A stretch of 64,000 nt of DNA from Flavobacteriaceae bacterium (GTDB lineage Bacteria > Bacteroidota > Bacteroidia > Flavobacteriales > Flavobacteriaceae). The stretch covers positions 17,273-81,272 of the forward strand of contig JANTGS010000002.1 of the NCBI GenBank assembly GCA_024762795.1, given 5' to 3'. The notes beneath the pieces were generated by a model. It did no database searches. It had not been told where the DNA came from and was given only the letters and a program-made list of their open reading frames with translations. The position numbers and the translations under genes are program-made. Numbering within the stretch: position 1 is the first letter of the stretch; each line of letters opens with the position of its first letter. Positions 53,770-62,219 of the stretch are shown piece after piece.

Positions 53770-56700
53770 ATGGCCAAAAAAGAACTCCCGGACCTGAGAA
53801 CTTATAATTTTGAAGAAGTTGCATTTGATAAGCTTATGCAGAAAAGGATCTATAAGGTTTTGATAGTTTGTTCCAACTACGATTATTATATGCTGGAAGA
53901 AGACGGGAGAATTGATGAACTTATCTTTAATGAATATACGGCCCTGAGTTTGAGATATCCCCCCAGCTTTATACATGCTTATTCTGTTAGGAAGGCGTTG
54001 AAAATACTGAGATCAGACAATATAGATCTTGTCATTACCTGGTTGGATATAGGTAATTACAAAGCCTTTGAAACCTCAAAAAGAATCAAAGAGAGTTTTC
54101 CTCATATACCTATTGTGGCTTTGAGTCATTACTCTTCAGAGTTAAGAAAAAAACTGGAGAATGAAGAAGCCAGTGCAATAGATTTTGTTTTTCACTGGAA
54201 TGGAAATATCGATATCTTCTTCGCCATTGTAAAACTGGTTGAAGATCGTATGAATGCTGAGTACGACATCAATAAGATTGGAGTAAAGGCAATTCTACTG
54301 GTTGAAGATTCTTTAAAGTTTTATTCGAGATATTTGCCGCTGATCTATAAAGTAATACTGAAACAAACCGGCGCGCTGATGTCGGAGGGTTTGAACGAAC
54401 ACAGGCGCATGATGGTGATGCGTGGAAGGCCTAAGATCTTGCTGGCCACAACTTATGAAGAAGGAATTGAATTGTTTGAAAAATACAAATCAAATTTACT
54501 CGGTGTCATCTCTGATGTAAGTTATTTCCGACAAGGGAAAAGGGATACTGAAGCGGGATTTCATCTTTTGGAATACGTTAGAAAACATTATCGCTATAAG
54601 CCTTTTCTGGTACAATCTTCCAGTAAGGAGAATGAAAAGAAAGCTCTCGAGCTCAAAGGAAAGTTCCTGCATAAATACTCTGAAACCCTGGGAGATGATA
54701 TTAAGAAATACATAACAAAATATTTTTCATTTGGTCAATTTGAGTTTTGGGATCCGGTTCAGAAAAAGGTGGTAGCCGTTGTTAAGGATCTTAACGGACT
54801 TCAAAAGACCCTGAATATAGTAAGTTCTGATTCAATAGAATATCACGCCAAGAGAGATGATTATTCCAAGTGGTTGAGGTCCAGAGCGCTGTTTCCGTTA
54901 GCCGATCTTTTTAGTAAGGTGGAACATACCGATTTTGATGATGTTGAAGAAATAAGAAAGTTCCTGGTCAATTCGATCAGAGCATACAGAATATTCAGAT
55001 CCAGAGGAGTTATTGCTAAATTCGACAGAAAAAGGTATGATGAATATCTGGGTTTTGCCAGAATTGGCGACGGAGCACTGGGAGGTAAAGGAAGAGGTTT
55101 GGCCTTTATCGATTCGTTTCTGAAAAGGAATAAGTTGTTCAACAAATTTAAAGATGTAAACATTTCTATCCCAAGAACGGTTGTGTTGAGTACCGAGGTT
55201 TTTGACGAATTTATGGAAACCCATGAACTTATCAGAATTGCTGCAAAATCAAATATAGACCGATACAGAGATGATGATGAAGCAATTTTAAACAGTTTTA
55301 TTTCTAAACCTCTGCCTAAATGGGCGATGAAAGATATTCAGGCTTTTCTTAAATTTTCTGATAAACCCATTGCAGTACGTTCTTCAAGTGTATTGGAAGA
55401 TTCACATTATCAACCTTTTGCAGGTGTTTTTGCTACTTACATGATTCCAAATTGTGATAAGAAAAGAATGCTCGATATGGTATCTAACGCGGTTAAGTCG
55501 GTTATGGCCTCTGCTTTTTTCCAGGGAAGTAAAGCTTATATGAAAGCTTCTTCTCATACTATTGAGGAGGATAAAATGGCGGTTATCTTACAGGAAGTTA
55601 CCGGAAAACAATATAAGGATGTGTATTATCCGAATATTTCCGGTGTGGCAAGATCGATCAATTTTTACCCTATCGAAGATGAAAAATCCAATGAGGGAAT
55701 TGTCAATATTGCTATGGGGCTGGGAGAGATCATTGTTGGTGGAGGAACAACTTTACGCTTCTCACCTTATCACCCTAAAAAGATTCTTCAGCTTTCTTCT
55801 CCCGGAACAACACAAAGGGAAACACAGAAATATTTTTATGCCCTCGATATGAATCCTGATAGTTATAAAGTCTCTGTAAATGAATCGGTAAATAAAAAGA
55901 AAATAACCATCAGAAAGGCCAAGGATCATGGTTCATTAAAATTTGTAGCCTCTACCTATGATCTTCAGAATAATGTGATCAGGCCAGGAGTGCTACACGA
56001 TGGTTTCAGGGTGATCACTTTTGATAATATTTTAAAATATGATAGTTTTCCATTGGCAAAGATCCTGCAAAATCTTTTACGCGTGGGGCAACGGGAAATG
56101 AGAAATCCTATAGAAATTGAATTTGCGGTTAATCTCGATGTGCCTAAAGGTCAGCCTAAAGAGTTTAGCTTTCTTCAGATAAGACCTATTGTTGAAACCA
56201 ATTTTGAAACTAATGTTCTCCCCGAGAATTTTGATATGTCGGAAACTATCATTTATTCAGAATCTGCTCTTGGAAATGGAAATTATGAAGGTATCTACGA
56301 TTTTGTCTATGTAAAACCGGATACTTTTAACTCTGAGAATACCAAAGAGATAGCAGTTGCAGTGGAAAAGATTAATAAAGAGTTTCTGGCAAAAGATAAA
56401 AATTATATTCTGGTGGGTCCCGGCAGATGGGGTTCCAGTGATCCTTGGCTCGGAATTCCTGTCATTTGGCCGCAGATCTCTGCTGCAAAGATCATTGTGG
56501 AGGCCGGTTTACATGATTACAGGATAGATCCGAGTCAGGGAACGCATTTCTTCCAGAATTTAACTTCTTTTAAGGTGGGTTATCTTACGATCAATCCTTT
56601 TATCAATGATGGTTATTTTGATCTGGATTATCTCAGCGCTCAAAAAGCGGAATACGAAGATGAATATTTAAGGCATATTTGTTTTAAAGAACCTTTAACC

Positions 56701-56820
56701 ATAGTGATTGAAGGAAAAAAGAACAAAGCGGCTATATTTAAAGAGGGATATGTAATTGGGCGGCCTAAAGAACCGCTCGAAGAAAATATCGATGATCTAC
56801 CGCCTGAAGGATTTATGTAA
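53770..56820 (+). CDS. receiver-like + PEP/pyruvate-binding (ATP-grasp) domain protein, copy 1
   Basis: 1016 aa; KVLIVCSNYDYYMLEEDGR and KAILLVEDSLKFYSRYLPLIY receiver-like starts; GDGALGGKGRGLAFID, IAVRSSSVLEDSHYQPFAGVFATY, YPNISGVARSINFYP PPDK/PEP-synthase N-domain motifs; VGPGRWGSSDPWLGIPV C-terminal motif. Confidence 0.9.
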   Translation: MAKKELPDLRTYNFEEVAFDKLMQKRIYKVLIVCSNYDYYMLEEDGRIDELIFNEYTALSLRYPPSFIHAYSVRKALKILRSDNIDLVITWLDIGNYKAFETSKRIKESFPHIPIVALSHYSSELRKKLENEEASAIDFVFHWNGNIDIFFAIVKLVEDRMNAEYDINKIGVKAILLVEDSLKFYSRYLPLIYKVILKQTGALMSEGLNEHRRMMVMRGRPKILLATTYEEGIELFEKYKSNLLGVISDVSYFRQGKRDTEAGFHLLEYVRKHYRYKPFLVQSSSKENEKKALELKGKFLHKYSETLGDDIKKYITKYFSFGQFEFWDPVQKKVVAVVKDLNGLQKTLNIVSSDSIEYHAKRDDYSKWLRSRALFPLADLFSKVEHTDFDDVEEIRKFLVNSIRAYRIFRSRGVIAKFDRKRYDEYLGFARIGDGALGGKGRGLAFIDSFLKRNKLFNKFKDVNISIPRTVVLSTEVFDEFMETHELIRIAAKSNIDRYRDDDEAILNSFISKPLPKWAMKDIQAFLKFSDKPIAVRSSSVLEDSHYQPFAGVFATYMIPNCDKKRMLDMVSNAVKSVMASAFFQGSKAYMKASSHTIEEDKMAVILQEVTGKQYKDVYYPNISGVARSINFYPIEDEKSNEGIVNIAMGLGEIIVGGGTTLRFSPYHPKKILQLSSPGTTQRETQKYFYALDMNPDSYKVSVNESVNKKKITIRKAKDHGSLKFVASTYDLQNNVIRPGVLHDGFRVITFDNILKYDSFPLAKILQNLLRVGQREMRNPIEIEFAVNLDVPKGQPKEFSFLQIRPIVETNFETNVLPENFDMSETIIYSESALGNGNYEGIYDFVYVKPDTFNSENTKEIAVAVEKINKEFLAKDKNYILVGPGRWGSSDPWLGIPVIWPQISAAKIIVEAGLHDYRIDPSQGTHFFQNLTSFKVGYLTINPFINDGYFDLDYLSAQKAEYEDEYLRHICFKEPLTIVIEGKKNKAAIFKEGYVIGRPKEPLEENIDDLPPEGFM

Positions 56821-56996
56821 GAAGGCAGCTTTAAAATTGGAGAATTTTCTGACTTGATTTTAAACAATTTAAAAAATCAGCATTTTTTTATCATATTTAT
56901 AAAATAACTGATCTGATTTTACTAAAATAAAATCTATTATCAGTAGTTTTGCAGAAGCAATTTGAACTAATTAAAAACAAATTTACATTTTTTACA

Positions 56997-58334
56997 ATGA
57001 AACCAAGTGAAATCATTAATAACCTGGAGGCTAAGCATCCGGGGGAAAAAGAGTATTTACAGGCTGTTCAGGAAGTTTTAGAATCAATTGATGCTATTTA
57101 CAATGAAAATCCGCAATATAAAACAGCCCGGATCATCGAAAGACTGGTTGAGCCCGACCGTATTCTGACTTTCAGAGTTTCATGGGTTGATGATACCGGT
57201 AACGTACAAGTAAATTTAGGGTATCGTGTTCAGTTTAATAATGCCATAGGCCCATACAAAGGAGGGATTCGTTTTCACCCCAGTGTGAACCTGAGTATTT
57301 TAAAATTCTTAGGCTTTGAACAGATCTTTAAAAATGCTTTAACCACGCTTCCTATGGGAGGTGCCAAGGGAGGTTCCGATTTTAATCCCAAAGGAAAATC
57401 TGATAACGAGATCATGAGATTTTGTCAGGCATTTATGCTGGAGCTTTGGAGAATTATTGGTCCTAACACCGATGTGCCTGCAGGCGATATCGGTACAGGA
57501 GGAAGAGAAATAGGATTTTTATACGGTATGTATAAAAAATTACAACAGGAAAATTCGGGTGTTCTAACCGGAAAAGGTCTGAATTGGGGAGGAAGTCTAA
57601 TCCGTCCTGAAGCAACAGGTTTTGGAGCAACTTATTTTACCGATGAAATGCTCAAGTACAACAAGGATTCGTTTAAAGATAAGATTGTAACCATCTCCGG
57701 ATTTGGTAATGTTGCCTGGGGTGTTGCACTAAAAGTTCTTGAACTTGGTGGTAAAGTAGTTACAATTTCTGGTCCTGACGGTTATATTTATGATGAAGCA
57801 GGTCTGGATGAGGAAAAGATCGAATATTTACTCGAACTTCGGGCTTCAAACAATGATATTGTTTCGCCTTATGCGGAAGAATACCCGGAAGCAAAATTCT
57901 TCCCTGAGAAAAAACCATGGGAAGTACCTTGCGATATTGCCATGCCTTGTGCTATTCAAAACGAACTGGATGGAAGTGATGCTGATCAACTGGTTAAAAA
58001 TGGCGTAAAATATGTGGCTGAGGTTTCAAATATGGGATGTACTCCGGAGGCAATTGAAGTATTCCGTAAAGAGAAAATTCCGTTTGCACCGGGTAAAGCG
58101 GCCAATGCCGGTGGAGTGGCAGTTTCCGGACTGGAGATGTCGCAAAACGCTATGAAACTGAATTGGACAATAGAAGAAGTAGATGAAAAACTGCTCCGTA
58201 TTATGAAATCAATCCATGCCGCCTGTATGAAATTCGGTACAGAGGAAGATGGTTTCGTTAATTACGTTAAAGGGGCTAATATTGCCGGATTTATCAAAGT
58301 AGCCGATGCAATGCTGGATCAGGGAATAGTTTAA
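56997..58334 (+). CDS. gdhA: glutamate dehydrogenase, NAD-type motif (copy 2)
   Basis: [82 protein letters not shown] 56997 preferred to 56949. Confidence 0.95.
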   Translation: MKPSEIINNLEAKHPGEKEYLQAVQEVLESIDAIYNENPQYKTARIIERLVEPDRILTFRVSWVDDTGNVQVNLGYRVQFNNAIGPYKGGIRFHPSVNLSILKFLGFEQIFKNALTTLPMGGAKGGSDFNPKGKSDNEIMRFCQAFMLELWRIIGPNTDVPAGDIGTGGREIGFLYGMYKKLQQENSGVLTGKGLNWGGSLIRPEATGFGATYFTDEMLKYNKDSFKDKIVTISGFGNVAWGVALKVLELGGKVVTISGPDGYIYDEAGLDEEKIEYLLELRASNNDIVSPYAEEYPEAKFFPEKKPWEVPCDIAMPCAIQNELDGSDADQLVKNGVKYVAEVSNMGCTPEAIEVFRKEKIPFAPGKAANAGGVAVSGLEMSQNAMKLNWTIEEVDEKLLRIMKSIHAACMKFGTEEDGFVNYVKGANIAGFIKVADAMLDQGIV

Positions 58335-58354
58335 TAATTAATACATACGTTTAT

Positions 58355-58390
58355 TAAAAAAGTTTGTCTGTTTGGGCAAACTTTTTTTTT
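58355..58390 (+). terminator. stem-loop plus T-run after gdh copy 2
   Basis: aaaaaagtttg-tctgtttggg-caaacttttttttt. Confidence 0.65.
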
Positions 58391-58420
58391 CTCTTATCTT
58401 GCAGATTAAAATTTACCGGT

Positions 58421-61400
58421 ATGAATAGTCAATTGCCCGATCTGAATACCTACGAGTTTAGAGAAGTTTCTTTTAAACATTTGATGCAGAATCGTATTTA
58501 TAATGTTCTGATCATTTGTTCCTTTTACGATTTTTATCTGCTCGAAGAAGACGGAAGAATCGATGAACAGATCTTTGAAGAATATTCGGCCCTGAATCTG
58601 CGTTATCCCCCCAACATTTTACATGCGTTCTCGGCAAATAGTGCCAAAACCATTATGGAAACGGATAATATCGATCTGGTTATTGTTTGGCTGGATACGG
58701 CTCAGAAAGCAGTAAACATTTCTAATGAGATCAAAGCAAATTTCCCTTTTATTCCCATTGTTGCAATCAGCCATTATTCGGATGAACTGCATAAGCTTTT
58801 AGAAAAAAAATATAAGAACAATATAGATTTTGTTTTTCACTGGGATGGCAATGTGAATATTTTTATTGCCATTATCAAACTGGTAGAAGACCGAATGAAT
58901 GCCGAAAAAGACATCGGAATTATTGGTGTTAAAGCTATTTTGCTGGTTGAAGATTCGATTCGTTTCTATTCGAGATATCTACCATTAATTTATAAGATCC
59001 TTTTAAATCAGACGCAGACGTTTATTCAGGATGGTCTCAATGAACACAGAAAGATCATGTCTAAAAGAGGCAGGCCTAAAGTTCTGCTGGCAACAACCTA
59101 TGAAGAAGGGGTTGATCTCTTTCAGAAATATAAAGAGAATCTTTTAGGAGTTATTTCTGATGTTACGTATTTTAAAGAAGGAAAAAAGAACAAGCAGGCT
59201 GGATTTCATTTTTTAGAGTATGTTAGAAAATACGATAAATATTTCCCGGTAATCATTGAATCCTCTGAGGCGAAAAATGAAAAGCGTGCCATTGAACTTC
59301 ACGCTAAATTTTTACATAAGGAATCGGAAACTCTGGGTCTGGATATTAAAAAGTACATCACCAGATATTTTTCTTTTGGCGATTTTGAGTTCTGGGATCC
59401 TGATAAAAAAAAGATCATTAAAAGAGCACACGATCTTAAAAGTTTTCAAAAGGCTTTATCAGAGGTGGCACAAAATTCAATTGTTTATCACTCTAAACGG
59501 AATGATTTCTCAAAATGGTTAAAATCGAGAGCGCTTTTCCCGCTGGCCAATTTATTTGCAAAGATCAATTATGAGGATTTTACGCAGGAAGATCATGTGC
59601 GTGAATTTTTAGTATCTGCTGTAAAAGCTTTTCGTATTTATCGTTCAAGGGGGATCATCGCTAAATTTGAAAAAGAGCAATACGATGAGTATCTTGTGTT
59701 TTCCAGAATCGGAGAGGGAGCCCTAGGAGGAAAAGGAAGGGGTTTGGCTTTTATTGATCTCTTCCTGAAAAGACATAGGATTTCACATAAATTTAAAGAT
59801 ACTATTATTTCCATTCCGAGAACCGTTGTTTTAAGTACTCAGGTTTTTGATGAATTTATGGAGGCAAATGAACTTTGGCCGTATGTGGCAAAGGTAAAGG
59901 ATGATGAGAAGATCTTGAATGAGTTTATCTCAAAACCTCTGCCTGAATGGTTGATAGAAGATATAAAGGTTTTTCTAAGAACTTTAAATACTCCTGTTGC
60001 AATAAGATCATCAAGTGTGCTGGAAGATTCTCTGTTTCAGCCTTTTGCCGGAATTTATTCTACTTTTATGATTCCGAATACTGAGATGGATATCTTTTTG
60101 GATAAAGTGGTTACAGCCATCAAATCGGTAATGGCCTCATCTTTTTATAAAAACAGCAGAGCCTATGTAAAGGCTACTTCTCATTCGATGGAAGAGAGCA
60201 AGATGGCGGTAATTTTACAGGAAGTAATCGGTGCCCAATATGAAGATGTTTATTACCCGAATATCTCCGGTGTAGCCAGATCGATTAATTTTTATCCTAT
60301 AGGAGATGAAAAACGAGAGGAAGGTATTGCCAATATAGCGCTCGGACTGGGGGAAATTATTGTGGGAGGAGGAAGATCTTTGCGTTTTTCACCCTATCAT
60401 CCAAAAAATATACTTCAGCTTACTTCAACCGCAACCGCATTAAAGGAAACCCAGAAATATTTTTACGGGCTCGATATGAATCCGGAGAGTTACCATGTTT
60501 CGATCAATGAAGCGGTCAATAAGAAAAAACTCAATCTACGTCAGGCAAAGCATCATAAATCTTTAAAATTCGTGGCTTCAACCTACGATCTGCAAAACAA
60601 TCGTATTCGTCCGGGTGTTTTTCACGAGGGGCCTAGAGTGATTACCTTTGAGAATATTTTAAGATACGAATTCTTTCCTTTGGCAGAGATCCTTCAGGAG
60701 TTGTTAAAAATAGGTCAGGCTGAGATCAGTCATCCCATAGAGATGGAATTTGCCGTAAAACTTGATGTTCCCGCCGGAGAATCCAAGATCTTTAGCTTCC
60801 TGCAGATCAGGCCAATTGTTGAGTATAATGACAATATTGATGATCTTATCCCTGAAGAGGTCAATTTAAAAGATACGGTTATTTTTGCTGAGACGGCCAT
60901 GGGAAATGGCAGTTATGATAATATAAGAGATATTATTTATGTTAAACCCGAAGCATTTAATGCTGCGAAAACTGTTGAAATTGCTGAAACAATTGATCAG
61001 TTGAATGAAAAACTTGCAAAAGAGGATAAGAATTATATACTTGTAGGTCCCGGGCGATGGGGTTCCAGTGACCGGTGGCTGGGAATTCCGGTGAACTGGT
61101 CCATGGTATCATCAGCAAAGATTATTGTAGAATCGGGACTTGATGATTTTATAATTGATCCGAGTCAGGGAACACATTTTTTTCAAAATATTACTTCTTT
61201 TAAAGTAGGTTACCTTACCATCAATCCGCATAGTAACGATGGTTATTTTGATGTGAATTATCTCAACGAAATGGAAGCGATTTATGAAGATGAATTTATT
61301 CGTCATGTCAGATTCGAACAGCCTATGCTTATTGTGATCGACGGGAAGAATAACAGAGCTGTAGTATATAAGGAAGGCTATGTGATTCCTAATGCTAATG

Positions 61401-61441
61401 ATATCAACGTGGATGAAATTCCGCCAAGCGGTTTTTTTTGA
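58421..61441 (+). CDS. receiver-like + PEP/pyruvate-binding (ATP-grasp) domain protein, copy 2
   Basis: Co-linear with 53770-56820 over its whole length: KAILLVEDSIRFYSRYLPLIYK, GRPKVLLATTYEEG, GEGALGGKGRGLAFID, AIRSSSVLEDSLFQPFAG, VGPGRWGSSDRWLGIPV. ATG 58421 preferred to 58364. Confidence 0.9.
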   Translation: MNSQLPDLNTYEFREVSFKHLMQNRIYNVLIICSFYDFYLLEEDGRIDEQIFEEYSALNLRYPPNILHAFSANSAKTIMETDNIDLVIVWLDTAQKAVNISNEIKANFPFIPIVAISHYSDELHKLLEKKYKNNIDFVFHWDGNVNIFIAIIKLVEDRMNAEKDIGIIGVKAILLVEDSIRFYSRYLPLIYKILLNQTQTFIQDGLNEHRKIMSKRGRPKVLLATTYEEGVDLFQKYKENLLGVISDVTYFKEGKKNKQAGFHFLEYVRKYDKYFPVIIESSEAKNEKRAIELHAKFLHKESETLGLDIKKYITRYFSFGDFEFWDPDKKKIIKRAHDLKSFQKALSEVAQNSIVYHSKRNDFSKWLKSRALFPLANLFAKINYEDFTQEDHVREFLVSAVKAFRIYRSRGIIAKFEKEQYDEYLVFSRIGEGALGGKGRGLAFIDLFLKRHRISHKFKDTIISIPRTVVLSTQVFDEFMEANELWPYVAKVKDDEKILNEFISKPLPEWLIEDIKVFLRTLNTPVAIRSSSVLEDSLFQPFAGIYSTFMIPNTEMDIFLDKVVTAIKSVMASSFYKNSRAYVKATSHSMEESKMAVILQEVIGAQYEDVYYPNISGVARSINFYPIGDEKREEGIANIALGLGEIIVGGGRSLRFSPYHPKNILQLTSTATALKETQKYFYGLDMNPESYHVSINEAVNKKKLNLRQAKHHKSLKFVASTYDLQNNRIRPGVFHEGPRVITFENILRYEFFPLAEILQELLKIGQAEISHPIEMEFAVKLDVPAGESKIFSFLQIRPIVEYNDNIDDLIPEEVNLKDTVIFAETAMGNGSYDNIRDIIYVKPEAFNAAKTVEIAETIDQLNEKLAKEDKNYILVGPGRWGSSDRWLGIPVNWSMVSSAKIIVESGLDDFIIDPSQGTHFFQNITSFKVGYLTINPHSNDGYFDVNYLNEMEAIYEDEFIRHVRFEQPMLIVIDGKNNRAVVYKEGYVIPNANDINVDEIPPSGFF

Positions 61442-61452
61442 TGTAAATTAAA

Positions 61453-62217
61453 TTAAAGTTCTAATTCAACTCCTACCGGACAATGATCGCTGTGCCGTGC
61501 CTTATTCAGGATATAGGCCCGGGACAGATTATTCTTTAAATTTTCACTGGCAAGACAGTAATCTATACGCCAGCCTTTGTTGTTATTTCGAGCATTGGCC
61601 CTGTAACTCCACCAGCTGTAATGATGAGGCTTATCATTGAAATATCTAAAGGTATCAATAAATCCGTTTTGTATAAAATTACCGATCCACTCACGCTCAA
61701 TGGGTAAAAATCCTGAAACATTTTTTAACCTTACCGGATCATGAATATCAATGGTCTGATGACAGATGTTGTAATCACCGCAGATAATAAGCCTGGGAAT
61801 CTCTTTTTTAAGTTCATTGATGTATTCCTGAAATTCAGCCATGTAATTCAGTTTGAATTCAAGCCGCGAAAGATTAGTACCCGAAGGAAGATAAATGCTC
61901 ATTACAGAAAACCTGTCAAAATCAAGACGCAGATTTCTCCCTTCAAAGTCCATAGTTTCAATCCCGGTTCCGTATTCAATATGATTAGGTTTTATTTTAG
62001 AAAATACTGCCACACCACTATAGCCTTTTTTTTGAGCAGAGAACCAGTAATGGTAGGGATATCCTGCATTTTCGATCAATTCAAGATCTACTTGTTCTTT
62101 TCGAGCCTTGGTTTCCTGTATGCATATCACATCAGGTCCGGCAGCATGGAGCCAGTCTAAGAAGCCTTTTTTAATGGCAGCCCGTATTCCATTAACATTA
62201 TAAGAAATAATCTTCAT
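61453..62217 (-). CDS. xth: exodeoxyribonuclease III family nuclease
   Basis: MKIISYNVNGIRAAIKKGFLDWL, CIQETKARKEQVD, CGDYNICHQTIDI, WRIDYCLAS, SDHCPV. ATG 62217. Confidence 0.95.
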   Translation of the reverse strand: MKIISYNVNGIRAAIKKGFLDWLHAAGPDVICIQETKARKEQVDLELIENAGYPYHYWFSAQKKGYSGVAVFSKIKPNHIEYGTGIETMDFEGRNLRLDFDRFSVMSIYLPSGTNLSRLEFKLNYMAEFQEYINELKKEIPRLIICGDYNICHQTIDIHDPVRLKNVSGFLPIEREWIGNFIQNGFIDTFRYFNDKPHHYSWWSYRANARNNNKGWRIDYCLASENLKNNLSRAYILNKARHSDHCPVGVELEL

Positions 62218-62219
62218 GA

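Noticed and set aside
61741-62160. 139-aa plus-strand ORF
   Set aside because: Entirely antisense to xth; no recognisable motif.
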